Assembly: GCA_042091275.1 (NCBI GenBank)
Contig: JBELHR010000017.1
Location: 1-43,525, forward strand
DNA length: 43,525 bases
DNA from: JBELHR01 sp042091275
GTDB taxonomy: Bacteria; Bacteroidota; Bacteroidia; Flavobacteriales; Flavobacteriaceae
Reading direction: 5' to 3'
The notes under the pieces were generated by a model. It was given only the letters and a program-made list of their open reading frames with translations. It ran no database searches and had not been told where the DNA came from. A program made the position numbers and the translations under genes. This document shows positions 8,138-17,588 of the stretch, one piece after another. Each line of letters begins with the position of its first letter. Position 1 is the first letter of the stretch.

Positions 8138-9351
8138 TGTCTGTCTTGAGGGCGAAAAGGATTTTACTCGGCGTAAGTGCGGGAATAGCTGCTTACAAAG
8201 TTGCTTCCTTGGTTCGACTTTTTATCAAATCTGGAGCTGAGGTGAAGGTGGTTATGACCCCTTCTGCAAAGGATTTTGTTACTCCTTTGACGCTTTCAAC
8301 TCTATCTAAAAACCCAGTTCATTCTGAATTTGTAGATTCAGATGATGAGAATGCACTTTGGACGAATCACGTAGAATTGGGTCTGTGGGCAGATTATATG
8401 CTCATAGCACCGTTGACTGCAAACACCTTGTCGAAATTAGCTTCTGGCAATGCGGATAATTTATTAGTGGCTGTTTACTTATCGGCTAAATGTCCCGTAT
8501 ATGTGGCTCCTGCAATGGATTTGGATATGCACGAGCACGGTTCTACCAAAGATAATTTGAATCTTTTAACAGAACGTTCCAACAAGATTATCCCTTCCGG
8601 ATTTGGAGAGCTAGCTAGTGGTCTAGTAGGCCCAGGACGAATGGCTGAACCAGAGGAAATCGTTCAATTTATGGAGAGGGATATCTTGAAGAGCCTTCCT
8701 TTGCGCGGTAAGAGAGTTATGATTACCGCAGGTCCAACCCACGAGGCTATTGACCCAGTTCGTTTTATTGGAAATCACTCTTCAGGAAAAATGGGTTTTG
8801 CTCTGGCAGAATACGCAGCAAGTCTTGGAGCGCAAGTGGATTTGATCGCAGGTCCTTCTGCCTTATCCGTCGATGGTTCTAATATATCTAGAATTGATGT
8901 CAAAAGTGCTGAAGATATGTTTAATGCAGTAGAGTCCGTTTTTGATAATGCGGATTATGCAATATTTTCTGCGGCAGTTGCGGATTATACTCCCGAAATA
9001 GTAGCTGATGATAAGATCAAGAAATCAGAAGATTCTCTATCTATCAAATTGCGAAAAACAAAAGATATCCTAGGAACTTTTGGACCCTTAAAATCAAATT
9101 CTCAAATTGTGGTTGGTTTTGCATTGGAGACTGACAATGAATTAGAATATGCCCAGAGAAAATTAAAATCGAAAAAAGCAGATTTAATCGTCCTAAATTC
9201 TCTAAGGGACAAAGGTGCTGGTTTCTCTGGAGACAATAATAAAGTCACTTTGATTAGTGCAGATTCTCAACTTGAATTTTCTTTAAAACCTAAGACTGAA
9301 GTAGCAGAGGATATTTGGCTCGAAATTCTTAGATTGCAGGATGAAGCTTAA
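8137..9351 (+). CDS. coaBC: Bifunctional phosphopantothenoylcysteine decarboxylase / phosphopantothenate-cysteine ligase
   Basis: Carries out two steps of coenzyme A synthesis: joining cysteine to 4'-phosphopantothenate (CoaB) and decarboxylating the product with FMN (CoaC). The protein is 404 residues. The CoaC half (about 1-185) has the flavoprotein start LLGVSAGIAAYK, the active-site histidine H78 (TNHVELG) and PAMD at 125-128. The position of the E. coli catalytic Cys158 reads ELASGLVGPGRM, with serine S161 instead. The CoaB half (about 190-404) begins with ITAGPTHEAIDPVRF and GNHSSGKMG. The serine may be a lineage trait of Bacteroidota CoaBC. Its start overlaps the rpoZ stop and its end overlaps the porD start by 11 bases. 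Confidence 0.95.
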   Translation: MSVLRAKRILLGVSAGIAAYKVASLVRLFIKSGAEVKVVMTPSAKDFVTPLTLSTLSKNPVHSEFVDSDDENALWTNHVELGLWADYMLIAPLTANTLSKLASGNADNLLVAVYLSAKCPVYVAPAMDLDMHEHGSTKDNLNLLTERSNKIIPSGFGELASGLVGPGRMAEPEEIVQFMERDILKSLPLRGKRVMITAGPTHEAIDPVRFIGNHSSGKMGFALAEYAASLGAQVDLIAGPSALSVDGSNISRIDVKSAEDMFNAVESVFDNADYAIFSAAVADYTPEIVADDKIKKSEDSLSIKLRKTKDILGTFGPLKSNSQIVVGFALETDNELEYAQRKLKSKKADLIVLNSLRDKGAGFSGDNNKVTLISADSQLEFSLKPKTEVAEDIWLEILRLQDEA

Positions 9352-10231
9352 AATTTCACTTTTACTTTTATTGTTTTCAAGCAGTCTAATCGGACAAGAT
9401 TTAAATGCTGAAGTGACCGTCAATTCGGACCGGATTAGCGCGAGCGCTAATCCCGTTTTTAGCAACTTAGAGACATCCATATCTAACTTTTTGAATCAAA
9501 CTAAATGGACGGATAGAAATCTAAGCGATTTCCAAAAGACCAATTGTAAATTTAATTTTATTCTTACGGATGTCGTAGATTTTACAAGATTTTCGGGTAT
9601 TCTTCAGATTCAAGCTTCGCGACCAGTTTACGGATCCTTGTATCAAACTACTATTTTTAATTTTAGGGATACCGAAGTTGGTTTTGTATTTAACGAATTC
9701 CAATCTTTAAACTATAACGAAAACTCTGTCAACAACAATTTAGAAACAGTTCTAGCGTTTTACGTTCATATTATCTTGGGTCTGGAATCTGAAAGTTTTG
9801 AAAGTGACGGAGGCTTGCCTTTTTTCCAAAAAGCCGAACAATTAGCTGGACTTGGACTTCAGTCTGGTTACGCGGGATGGGCAAACGAACCAAATAGCTT
9901 TAACAAGTACGCTTTGGTAAATGCACTTTTGGCTTCGAGTCAGCAGTGGTACAGGGAATTGTGGTATGATTATCACCGCATGGCTATGGATACGATTTAT
10001 CAAGACGATCGGATTTATTTAAAGTTTGATGAATATTTAGCGGAAATGGATCAGCAATCGCGAAGTTCGTATAACAACTTTTTAAAGCGACTGTTTTTTG
10101 ATAGTAAAATGGATGAAGTTGTATCTGTTCTAAATGTATCTCCTCAAGAATCCAAAAAGAGTGCTTCCAGATATTTAGGTAGATTAGCTCCTTCTTATCG
10201 CAATAAGTGGGAGGTATTAACAATAAATTGA
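9341..10231 (+). CDS. porD: PorD / DUF4835 type IX secretion-associated protein
   Basis: A 296-residue exported protein with a clear signal peptide (hydrophobic residues 4-16, cleavage near ...SLIG|Q). The mature protein has features of the DUF4835 (PorD) family: an early VTVNSD segment, a central LAFYVHIILGLESESFESDGG motif region and a YNNFLKRLFFDSK segment near the end. PorD is linked to type IX secretion and gliding in Bacteroidota; its exact role is not settled. It is located between coaBC and recN as in many Flavobacteriia, with an 11-base overlap at its start and one base between its stop and recN. Confidence 0.88.
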   Translation: MKLKISLLLLLFSSSLIGQDLNAEVTVNSDRISASANPVFSNLETSISNFLNQTKWTDRNLSDFQKTNCKFNFILTDVVDFTRFSGILQIQASRPVYGSLYQTTIFNFRDTEVGFVFNEFQSLNYNENSVNNNLETVLAFYVHIILGLESESFESDGGLPFFQKAEQLAGLGLQSGYAGWANEPNSFNKYALVNALLASSQQWYRELWYDYHRMAMDTIYQDDRIYLKFDEYLAEMDQQSRSSYNNFLKRLFFDSKMDEVVSVLNVSPQESKKSASRYLGRLAPSYRNKWEVLTIN

Positions 10232-10232
10232 T

Positions 10233-11888
10233 ATGATTAAAAGTTTATACATTCGAAACTTTGCCTTGATCGAGGATTTGACAATTGATTTCCAATCTGG
10301 ATTCAATATTATTACAGGAGAAACCGGTGCTGGTAAAAGTATTTTGCTAGGTGCTTTGGGCTTGATTTTGGGTAATAGAGCAGATTTGACAAGTGTCAAA
10401 GATTCTTCCAAAAAATGTGTTATTGAAGGATTGTTTTCCCTAACAGAGGACATGAAATCTACTTTTGAAGACTTGGATATTGATTTTGAGCAAGAGACTA
10501 TTATTCGTCGTGAATTGTTGCCAAGTGGAAAATCTCGATCTTTTGTAAACGATAGTCCTGTAAACTTGTCTGCTCTTCAGGAATTGAAAATTTTACTTAT
10601 CGATGTGCATTCCCAACATCAAACGCTCGCTTTAAACTCTAAGGATTTTCAATATGATTTGATCGATTTGGTTGCAGGACAAACCAGTCTAAGAAGAGAT
10701 TATTACAAACAGTGGATCAAACACGAGTCCCTTAAAAAAGAGGAGAATACGCTTTTAATGGAGCAGAGAAACGCTGCAACCCAACACGATTACAATTTGT
10801 TTTTGTTAGAGGAATTAGAGAAAATAGATTTGGATTCCTTAGATATCGAGAGTTTAGAAAATAAACAAGAGTTATTGGCAAATGGGGAAGAAATTCAATC
10901 CGAGCTCTCTCAAGCTCAAAACCTTCTGGACGACGAAGTGCATGGGGTTTTGGCAAATTTGAATGTGGTTCGACAATCTCTGTCAAAGATTGCAGGATTT
11001 GGCAATAGATTGGAAGCCTTTGATTCAAGAGTCGAAAGTAGTCGTATAGAATTGGCGGATTTACTTATAGATTTATCTTCTTATCTAGAAAATATGGACT
11101 CTAACCCTCAGGAGTTGGAGGAAATAAATAATACTTTATCTGCTGTCTTTGATTTAAAAAAGAAGCACGGTCTTCTGGAATTTGAGGAATTAATAGTAAA
11201 AAGGGAGGAGCTCAGAGAATCTGTTGCGCGAGTGGATGAATTTGAGCAAAGGTTGCTAACGATTAAAAATAAATTGGAGGAGAGTTTTTCTGTTTTGGAG
11301 GCTCAGGCTCTTCTTCTAGCAGACAATCGCAGGAAACACGCAAAATCTCTTAAGGAAAAGTTAGAGTCTCTTGTCGCTCCTTTGGGAATGCATGATGCTG
11401 GTTTTGAAATTAGTCTGAACGAGGATAATGACTTTAACAGATACGGAAGAGATACGCTCAACTTACTTTTTAGTGCAAATAAAGGTATGGATTTTGGCCC
11501 ACTGAATAAAAGGGCATCCGGAGGGGAATTGTCTAGAGTCATGTTGGCAATAAAAATGATTCTCGCGGAATACTCTAATCTTCCTACATTGATTTTTGAT
11601 GAAATAGATACGGGAGTTTCGGGTGAAGTTGCTTTGAAAATGGGTCATATGATGGAGGAAATAGCCAATAATATTCAAGTGATAGCCATAAGTCACCTCC
11701 CACAAGTAGCCGCTTTAGGGAGTTCGCATTTAAAGGTTTTTAAAACCGATAATTCCGAAGGGGGAACGTCAACTTTTGTAAAGAGCTTAGACAAAGAGTC
11801 CCGTATTTTAGAGCTTGCTGAAATGCTAGGAGGGAAGTCCTATTCCGAATCTGCTATTAATCATGCAAAAGACTTATTGTTGGATTAA
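10233..11888 (+). CDS. recN: DNA repair ATPase RecN
   Basis: SMC-like ATPase acting in double-strand break repair. The protein is 551 residues, normal for RecN. The Walker A motif GETGAGKS is at 29-36 after an N-terminal IRNFALIEDL start. A long coiled-coil region follows (about 150-370), then the ABC signature ASGGELSRVMLA and the Walker B LIFDEIDTGVSGE, with an ISHLPQVAAL switch. All ATPase motifs are intact. It is the last gene of the bamD block; fabI begins 33 bases later from its own promoter. Confidence 0.97.
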   Translation: MIKSLYIRNFALIEDLTIDFQSGFNIITGETGAGKSILLGALGLILGNRADLTSVKDSSKKCVIEGLFSLTEDMKSTFEDLDIDFEQETIIRRELLPSGKSRSFVNDSPVNLSALQELKILLIDVHSQHQTLALNSKDFQYDLIDLVAGQTSLRRDYYKQWIKHESLKKEENTLLMEQRNAATQHDYNLFLLEELEKIDLDSLDIESLENKQELLANGEEIQSELSQAQNLLDDEVHGVLANLNVVRQSLSKIAGFGNRLEAFDSRVESSRIELADLLIDLSSYLENMDSNPQELEEINNTLSAVFDLKKKHGLLEFEELIVKREELRESVARVDEFEQRLLTIKNKLEESFSVLEAQALLLADNRRKHAKSLKEKLESLVAPLGMHDAGFEISLNEDNDFNRYGRDTLNLLFSANKGMDFGPLNKRASGGELSRVMLAIKMILAEYSNLPTLIFDEIDTGVSGEVALKMGHMMEEIANNIQVIAISHLPQVAALGSSHLKVFKTDNSEGGTSTFVKSLDKESRILELAEMLGGKSYSESAINHAKDLLLD

Positions 11889-11893
11889 ATTTT

Positions 11894-11901
11894 TATATTT
11901 G
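11894..11901 (+). promoter_or_regulatory. Bacteroidota -7 promoter element for fabI
   Basis: TATATTTG matches TAnnTTTG exactly and lies 20 bases before the fabI ATG, immediately after the recN stop. The -33 element would lie inside the end of recN (TTATTG near 11874), with imperfect spacing. Confidence 0.6.
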
Positions 11902-11921
11902 TCCAGCAAAAAATTACAACT

Positions 11922-12740
11922 ATGTACAATTTATTAAAAGGGAAAAAAGGAATCATATTTGGTGCCTTAAACGAGGATTCAATTGCTTGGAAAGTAGCAG
12001 AGCGCGCTTGTGAAGAAGGTGCGGAAATAGTGCTTACTAATGCCCCTATTGCAATGAGAATGGGTGCTATTCAAGATTTGGCAGAGAAAACAGGATCTCA
12101 GGTTATTCCAGCGGATGCAACTTCAATGGAGGATTTGACTAAGCTTGTGGAAGAGGCTATGGAAATCTTAGGAGGTAAAATTGACTTTGTCCTTCACTCT
12201 ATCGGAATGTCCGTAAACGTGCGTAAAGGAAGACATTATACGGATTCAAAATATGACTTTACCACAAAAGGATGGGATGTTTCAGCGGTTTCTTTCCACA
12301 AACTGATGAATGTTTTATATAATAAAAATGCTATGAATGAGTGGGGATCTATCGTTGCTTTGACCTATATGGCAGCACAACGTGTTTTTCCTGATTATAA
12401 CGATATGGCAGATAATAAAGCTTATTTAGAGTCTATTGCGAGAAGCTTTGGTTACTTTTTTGGAAGAGATCAAAAAGTTCGTGTCAATACTATATCTCAG
12501 TCCCCAACCCCAACTACAGCGGGTAGTGGTGTAAAAGGTTTTGATGGATTCTTAGCTTATGCAGATCAGATGTCTCCTTTAGGAAATGCTACTGCATTAG
12601 AATGTGCGGACTACACCTTGTCTCTTTTTTCTGACTTGACTAGAAAAGTTACTCTGCAGAATTTATTCCACGATGGAGGATTCTCAAACATGGGAGTTAG
12701 TACCAAAGTTATGGATCACTTTATTGAAGATAGCGAATAG
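11922..12740 (+). CDS. fabI: Enoyl-[acyl-carrier-protein] reductase (NADH)
   Basis: Last reduction step of each fatty acid elongation cycle, in the cytoplasm. The 272-residue short-chain dehydrogenase starts with the FabI variant of the Rossmann motif (IIFGALNEDSIAW) and has the LHSIGMS segment. The active-site Tyr and Lys are spaced Y-x6-K (Y159, K166), with the second conserved tyrosine at Y149, matching FabI rather than FabL or FabV. The NTISQSPTPTTAGSGVKGF stretch is the substrate-binding loop; classical FabI has SAGPIRTLA there, so this is the Bacteroidota variant. The gene is monocistronic, with its own promoter and terminator. Confidence 0.95.
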   Translation: MYNLLKGKKGIIFGALNEDSIAWKVAERACEEGAEIVLTNAPIAMRMGAIQDLAEKTGSQVIPADATSMEDLTKLVEEAMEILGGKIDFVLHSIGMSVNVRKGRHYTDSKYDFTTKGWDVSAVSFHKLMNVLYNKNAMNEWGSIVALTYMAAQRVFPDYNDMADNKAYLESIARSFGYFFGRDQKVRVNTISQSPTPTTAGSGVKGFDGFLAYADQMSPLGNATALECADYTLSLFSDLTRKVTLQNLFHDGGFSNMGVSTKVMDHFIEDSE

Positions 12741-12762
12741 TAGACTTTTATACTTTAGATAC

Positions 12763-12786
12763 AAGCGCCTTTATGGCGCTTTTTTT
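12763..12786 (+). terminator. Rho-independent terminator after fabI
   Basis: Stem AAGCGCC/GGCGCTT with loop TTTAT, followed by a T run ending at 12786. Confidence 0.9.
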
Positions 12787-12799
12787 ATACTTTTAAGTT

Positions 12800-13750
12800 A
12801 TGAAATTCAGCTTTATCATTCCTGTCTATAATCGCTCAGAAGAGCTGCACGAGCTTTTGTGTAGTATACGCGATCTGCAAACAGAGTCCGAATTTGAGGT
12901 TTTGGTTATCGACGACGGTTCCTATGAAGACTTAGGTTCTATTGTAGCTAGGTTTAAAAATATTTTGGATGTGCTTTACTTCAAAAAGGAAAATTCGGGT
13001 CCTGCGGATAGTAGAAACTTCGGTATGACAAAAGCCAAAGGAGACTTCTTTATTTTTTTGGATTCGGATGTGATTTTGCCACCGACTTATTTAGATGTTG
13101 TTGTCCAAGGAATAGAACAGGAGGAATTGCAGGCTTTCGGTGGACCTGATCGCGCTTCAGAGGATTTTTCAAGTTTTCAAAAAGCAGTGAGTTATAGTAT
13201 GACTTCTCTTCTGACCACAGGAGGAATAAGAGGTTCTGAATCTAGGAAAAAGAGTTTTTTTGCTCGAAGTTTTAATATGGGGATTTCTTCTGAAGTTTTC
13301 AAATTGACCCAGGGCTTTTCCGATATGCGTTATGGAGAAGATATAGACCTTTCCATAAGAATTCAGAAATTGAATTTCAAAAGTGGTTTGATACCCTCAG
13401 CTTATGTTTATCACAAAAGAAGAACAAGTTTCTCTGCCTTTTTTAAGCAGACCTTTCACTTCGGAACTGCTAGACCAGTTTTGAATAAACTATACCCCTT
13501 TACTGCAAAGTTGACTTTTTGGTTTCCGTCTGTGTTTATATTGGGTCTCGGTCTGGCTTTGCTCTTTTGGGCGCTTAGCGATTCGTTTTTACTTTTATCT
13601 TTTTATGGTGTATATGCCCTTCTTATCGCTTATGATGCTACCTATAAAAATAAATCCTTTATCGTTGGGGTTCTCGCTGTTCTAACCACCTTAACTCAGT
13701 TTTTAGGCTATGGTAGTGGTTTTTTAAAATCCAGATTTATCAAGGCATAA
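12800..13750 (+). CDS. Family 2 glycosyltransferase with C-terminal membrane helices
   Basis: A 316-residue inverting GT-A glycosyltransferase. The N-terminal catalytic domain shows FSFIIPVYNRSEE, the nucleotide-binding VLVIDDGS, a DxD-type metal site in IFLDSDV, and an acidic catalytic-base region YGEDIDLSIRIQ. The last ~80 residues contain two or three hydrophobic helices, so it is anchored at the inner membrane. The acceptor and sugar cannot be deduced; no other glycan synthesis genes are adjacent. It starts 13 bases after the fabI terminator and converges on yidC, with a shared palindromic terminator between them. Confidence 0.88.
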   Translation: MKFSFIIPVYNRSEELHELLCSIRDLQTESEFEVLVIDDGSYEDLGSIVARFKNILDVLYFKKENSGPADSRNFGMTKAKGDFFIFLDSDVILPPTYLDVVVQGIEQEELQAFGGPDRASEDFSSFQKAVSYSMTSLLTTGGIRGSESRKKSFFARSFNMGISSEVFKLTQGFSDMRYGEDIDLSIRIQKLNFKSGLIPSAYVYHKRRTSFSAFFKQTFHFGTARPVLNKLYPFTAKLTFWFPSVFILGLGLALLFWALSDSFLLLSFYGVYALLIAYDATYKNKSFIVGVLAVLTTLTQFLGYGSGFLKSRFIKA

Positions 13751-13775
13751 AAAAACCGCCTTATAAAGGCGGTTT
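13748..13775 (-). terminator. Terminator between the glycosyltransferase gene and yidC (strongest for the minus strand)
   Basis: A 10-bp perfect stem AAACCGCCTT/AAGGCGGTTT with a 3-base loop. Read on the minus strand it is followed by an eight-base T run, so it is a strong terminator for yidC. On the plus strand it has only TTT and is weaker. Confidence 0.88.
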
Positions 13776-13780
13776 GGATA

Positions 13781-15658
13781 TTATTTCTTTTGTTTCGCTT
13801 GTTGCTCTTGAGCCTGTTTCATCGCTTCGTTTAGTCTTGTTCTAAACTTACTTTGTTTTACTGGCTTCTTTTTGTTTTCCTCAATTTGAGCTAGTAATTT
13901 GTTCTCGTCTATAATAACGTTTTTAATTACCAACATAATAGTAATAGTCAACAGGTTGGAAACGAAGTAATACAAGGATAGTCCAGATGCGAAATTGTTA
14001 AAGAATACCAACATAAACACCGGAGATAAGTAAATCATATACTTCATCATAGATTGAATATCTGGAACTCCTTCTTGAGCGGGTTGCTGCATATTCATCT
14101 GTTGAGATTGGTTCATCTTCATATAGAAGAAAATTGCAATCGCAGCTAGAATTGGAAATAAGCTAATGTGATCTCCATAAAGAGGTAGGGTAAAAGGAAG
14201 TTCAAAGACACTGTCATAAGAAGATAAATCATCTGCCCATAAGAACCCTTTTCCTCTAAGACCTATAGCAGAAGGGAAAAATCTAAACAATGCAAAAAAG
14301 ACAGGCATTTGAAGCAGGGCAGGTATACAACCCGACAACATACTTACTCCCGCTTTTTTCTGAACGGCCATGGTCTCTTGCTGGCGCTTCATTGCGTTTT
14401 CTTTTCCAGGATATTTTTCGTTAATCTCTTGCATCTCCGGTCTTAGTATTTTCATTTTAGCACTAGACACATAAGATTTATATACTAGAGGCGACATAAA
14501 AATTCTAACGATAATAGTCATCAAAATAATGATTAGACCAAAGTTAGCTATGCTGCCACTCAGTAGATTGAATAATGGAATAAAGGCTAAACGGTTAATC
14601 GTTCCGAAAATACCCCAACCTAAATCAATAATGTTTTCAATACCAATATCGTAACTTTTCAAAAGCTCGTAATCATTTGGACCAATATAGTAATTGAAGT
14701 TGGAATCAAATTCTCCAGCTTTTAATTCTAGCGGTGCTTCAAAAGCATACGCTTTGGTGAATATTGAATCCGTTTCAGCATCTTCGAATAAGCTCTCCGA
14801 TACCATATCTCCTTTTTCGAAAGCATCGTCAGCGATCAAAATTGTAGAGAAGAAATGTTGTTTAAAACCAATCCAGTTGATATTTTCCTCTTGCTCGTCA
14901 TCCTCACCTGCAACGGAGAGATAATCGGAATCTCCGTCCTTTAGTTGATAGTGAAGTGCAGATTGTTGGTTTTCGTACTCGATACTTTTCTCTTGACGGT
15001 AACCGTTGAGACTCATGCTTAATTCAGGAGTCTGGCTGGCGTTTACAAGAGTCTTTATTCCTTGAGATTTTACAGAAAAACCGAGCATATAGTCGTCTTT
15101 CTTCAATTCGTAAAGGTACTCGATGAACTTATCGGCACCCAAGGATAGTTTCATGCTGATAAAAGTACTGTTACCAGATTTACTTACTGTAGGTGTAAAA
15201 TATAAATCTCTAGTGTTTAACAATCGGTTCTCACTATCTGTAAAAGCGATATTAAAATCCGCATTTTCGTTTTGGATTAAAACTAGTTTTTCACCATCAA
15301 ACTTTTTGTACTGTGTCAGTTCCGCTCTACTCAAAAATGCACCTTTATTGGAAAAGGTCAATTTTAATAAGTCAGACTCTACTGTCGTTTCCTCTAAAGT
15401 ATTTCCTGCAACTTCCATAGCAGAGGCAAAGGAACCATATCGATTCTCTAACTCCGAACTATCTATTGTCGATTCTTCCAAAACAGCTACTTCATTTACC
15501 GTCTCTTGTACAATCTCCTCTGAAACCGACTCAGTATTTTGAACTTGTTCTGCGTTTGGATCTACCTCTGGTTGATTGGTATACATATACCAAAGCATAA
15601 TGGCACCAATTAGTAAAAATCCAATTATCGTATTTTTGTCAAATTTATTTTCTTCCAT
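13781..15658 (-). CDS. yidC: Membrane protein insertase YidC
   Basis: Inserts and folds inner-membrane proteins, alone or with SecYEG. The 625-residue protein has an N-terminal transmembrane helix (about 10-26) and an acidic linker. A large periplasmic beta-sandwich domain follows (about 80-350). The conserved C-terminal 60KD insertase core has the SGCIPALLQMPVFFALFRFF segment and several helices, and the protein ends in a basic lysine-rich tail. This architecture is the Gram-negative long form. It lies 78 bases downstream of pyrG on the same strand, the usual Bacteroidota arrangement, and has a possible promoter of its own in the gap. Confidence 0.97.
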   Translation of the reverse strand: MEENKFDKNTIIGFLLIGAIMLWYMYTNQPEVDPNAEQVQNTESVSEEIVQETVNEVAVLEESTIDSSELENRYGSFASAMEVAGNTLEETTVESDLLKLTFSNKGAFLSRAELTQYKKFDGEKLVLIQNENADFNIAFTDSENRLLNTRDLYFTPTVSKSGNSTFISMKLSLGADKFIEYLYELKKDDYMLGFSVKSQGIKTLVNASQTPELSMSLNGYRQEKSIEYENQQSALHYQLKDGDSDYLSVAGEDDEQEENINWIGFKQHFFSTILIADDAFEKGDMVSESLFEDAETDSIFTKAYAFEAPLELKAGEFDSNFNYYIGPNDYELLKSYDIGIENIIDLGWGIFGTINRLAFIPLFNLLSGSIANFGLIIILMTIIVRIFMSPLVYKSYVSSAKMKILRPEMQEINEKYPGKENAMKRQQETMAVQKKAGVSMLSGCIPALLQMPVFFALFRFFPSAIGLRGKGFLWADDLSSYDSVFELPFTLPLYGDHISLFPILAAIAIFFYMKMNQSQQMNMQQPAQEGVPDIQSMMKYMIYLSPVFMLVFFNNFASGLSLYYFVSNLLTITIMLVIKNVIIDENKLLAQIEENKKKPVKQSKFRTRLNEAMKQAQEQQAKQKK

Positions 15659-15720
15659 TTCTTGATTTAAAAAGGCTATTGTTTTATAAAGACGCTATCT
15701 AGCCTAGAAAATAGCGAAAC

Positions 15721-15728
15721 CAAATGTA
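15721..15728 (-). promoter_or_regulatory. Possible -7 promoter element for yidC
   Basis: On the minus strand this reads TACATTTG, matching TAnnTTTG, about 60 bases before the yidC start. No clear TTTG -33 element is found at the expected distance in the pyrG 3' end, so this may be weak or fortuitous. Confidence 0.4.
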
Positions 15729-15736
15729 CTATTTTT

Positions 15737-17344
15737 TTAAGAATGCTCTACCACTGCCTTTACGAATTCAACAAAGAGTGGGTGAGGATTTAAAACGGTA
15801 CTTTTATATTCTGGGTGGTACTGAACTCCTACAAACCAAGGATGCTCCTTAATCTCGACAACTTCGACTAGACCCGTGCTAGGATTTTTTCCTGCAGCGA
15901 TAAGTCCAGCCTCAGAAAGCTGTTTTTCAAAATCACTATTGTATTCATAGCGATGGCGATGTCTCTCTGAAATATTTTCTTTGTTATAGGCTTTAAATAC
16001 TTTGGAGTCTGTGTTTAGAGTACAGTCCCAAGCTCCAAGACGCATGGTTCCTCCCATATCTTCAATGTTTTTCTGATCTTCCATCAAAGATATCACCGGA
16101 TTGGATGTGTTCTCATCCATTTCGGTAGAGTTTGCATCGCTCAAACCGAGGACATTTCTTGAGAATTCTATTACTGCCATTTGCATACCGAGGCAAATTC
16201 CTAAAAACGGAATCTTTTGTTCTCTAGCATAACGAACGGCGTCGATTTTACCTTCGATACCTCTGTTTCCAAAACCAGGGGCTACTAGAATACCATCTAC
16301 ATTAGCCAATTGAGCAGGTACGTTATCTCTGGTCAACTGTTCCGAGTGAATCCAACGGATATTCACCTTAACTTCATTTGCAGCTCCCGCATGAATTAAT
16401 GCCTCACTTATGGATTTATAGCTATCCTTTAATTCTACGTATTTACCTATCAGAGCGATCTCTACTTCGCTCTTTGGGTTCTTAAAACGATCTAAAAAGG
16501 CATTCCACTCTTTTAATTTTGGTTGAGCGGTTTGGTCCAGGTCTAATTTTTTCAGAACTACGCGGTCCAAACCTTCGTCAAACATAAGGTTGGGGACGTC
16601 ATATATTGTTTCGGCGTCCAAAGACTGAATTACATCTTCTGGTTGAACGTTGCAAAACAGAGCTAACTTTCTTCTTACCGATTGCGTTATTTCGTGTTCC
16701 GAACGACACACCAAGATATCGGGACTCAACCCACTTTGCATCAAGGTCTTTACCGAGTGCTGAGTTGGTTTGGTCTTTAATTCTCCTGCAGCAGCCAAGT
16801 AAGGTACCAAAGTCAAATGAATGACAATGGCATTTTGATTTCCAAGTTCCCAGAGTAACTGTCTAACAGACTCTACATAGGGTAGAGATTCAATATCTCC
16901 TACTGTACCACCTATTTCTGTAATTACAATATCAAATTCACCAGATTTACCTAAGATTTGGATACGGTCTTTGATTTCGTTTGTGATATGAGGAATTACT
17001 TGAACTGTTTTTCCTAAAAATTCTCCCCTGCGCTCCTTTTCAATAACAGACTGGTATATTCTTCCTGTAGTTACGTTGTTGGCTTGTGAGGTCGGTATGT
17101 TTAAAAAACGCTCGTAATGTCCTAAATCTAGATCGGTCTCTGCACCATCATCGGTAACATAGCATTCACCGTGTTCGTATGGGTTTAAAGTTCCGGGATC
17201 AATGTTGATATAGGGATCGAGTTTTTGAATGGTAACGCTGTAGCCTCTTTCCTGAAGTAATTTGGCCAAAGAAGCTGCCACAATTCCCTTACCGAGAGAA
17301 GAGGTTACTCCTCCAGTAACAAAAACATACTTGGTATTTTTCAT
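15737..17344 (-). CDS. pyrG: CTP synthase
   Basis: Converts UTP to CTP with ATP and glutamine in the cytoplasm. The 535-residue protein has an N-terminal synthetase domain starting VFVTGGVTSSLGKG, with DPYINIDPGT and GGTVGDIES motifs. A C-terminal class I glutamine amidotransferase domain carries the nucleophile C384 (LGICLGMQ) and the GVQYHPEYKS end with catalytic His and Glu. It is the first gene of the pyrG-yidC pair and has its own promoter in the divergent region shared with rpmH. Confidence 0.98.
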   Translation of the reverse strand: MKNTKYVFVTGGVTSSLGKGIVAASLAKLLQERGYSVTIQKLDPYINIDPGTLNPYEHGECYVTDDGAETDLDLGHYERFLNIPTSQANNVTTGRIYQSVIEKERRGEFLGKTVQVIPHITNEIKDRIQILGKSGEFDIVITEIGGTVGDIESLPYVESVRQLLWELGNQNAIVIHLTLVPYLAAAGELKTKPTQHSVKTLMQSGLSPDILVCRSEHEITQSVRRKLALFCNVQPEDVIQSLDAETIYDVPNLMFDEGLDRVVLKKLDLDQTAQPKLKEWNAFLDRFKNPKSEVEIALIGKYVELKDSYKSISEALIHAGAANEVKVNIRWIHSEQLTRDNVPAQLANVDGILVAPGFGNRGIEGKIDAVRYAREQKIPFLGICLGMQMAVIEFSRNVLGLSDANSTEMDENTSNPVISLMEDQKNIEDMGGTMRLGAWDCTLNTDSKVFKAYNKENISERHRHRYEYNSDFEKQLSEAGLIAAGKNPSTGLVEVVEIKEHPWFVGVQYHPEYKSTVLNPHPLFVEFVKAVVEHS

Positions 17345-17360
17345 GTATCTTAGGTTTTGG

Positions 17361-17392
17361 CAAAATTACAAAGTCTAAATATTGTGGACAAA
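17361..17392 (-). promoter_or_regulatory. Promoter for pyrG
   Basis: Reading the minus strand: TTTG (17392-17389), a 20-base spacer, then TAATTTTG (17368-17361). This is a good match to the Bacteroidota TTTG-N~19-TAnnTTTG promoter, 17 bases before the pyrG ATG. Confidence 0.72.
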
Positions 17393-17488
17393 AAAAAGGC
17401 CTTCTAGTTTTCTCTATTTTCGTATTTTTGTGGCTCAGGAGATTGGGCTCGTTTATTAGAAAAAAAAATAAAAAAAATAATAAATCTA

Positions 17489-17519
17489 TTTGCTAGACCT
17501 AAAAGTAATTGTATCTTTG
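17489..17519 (+). promoter_or_regulatory. Consensus promoter for rpmH
   Basis: TTTG (17489-17492), a 19-base spacer and TATCTTTG (17512-17519): a perfect Bacteroidota -33/-7 pair, the best promoter match in the window. The leader to rpmH is about 65 bases. Confidence 0.82.
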
Positions 17520-17588
17520 CCCACGCTTTTAGCAGCTATCCGAAGGGTAGATATTTAAATAAAAAGAAGATATTTAAGACATAACGAA

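Noticed and set aside
15123..15542. 139-codon plus-strand open frame inside yidC
   Set aside because: Low-complexity Ser/Phe-rich antisense translation of the YidC periplasmic domain with no independent support.
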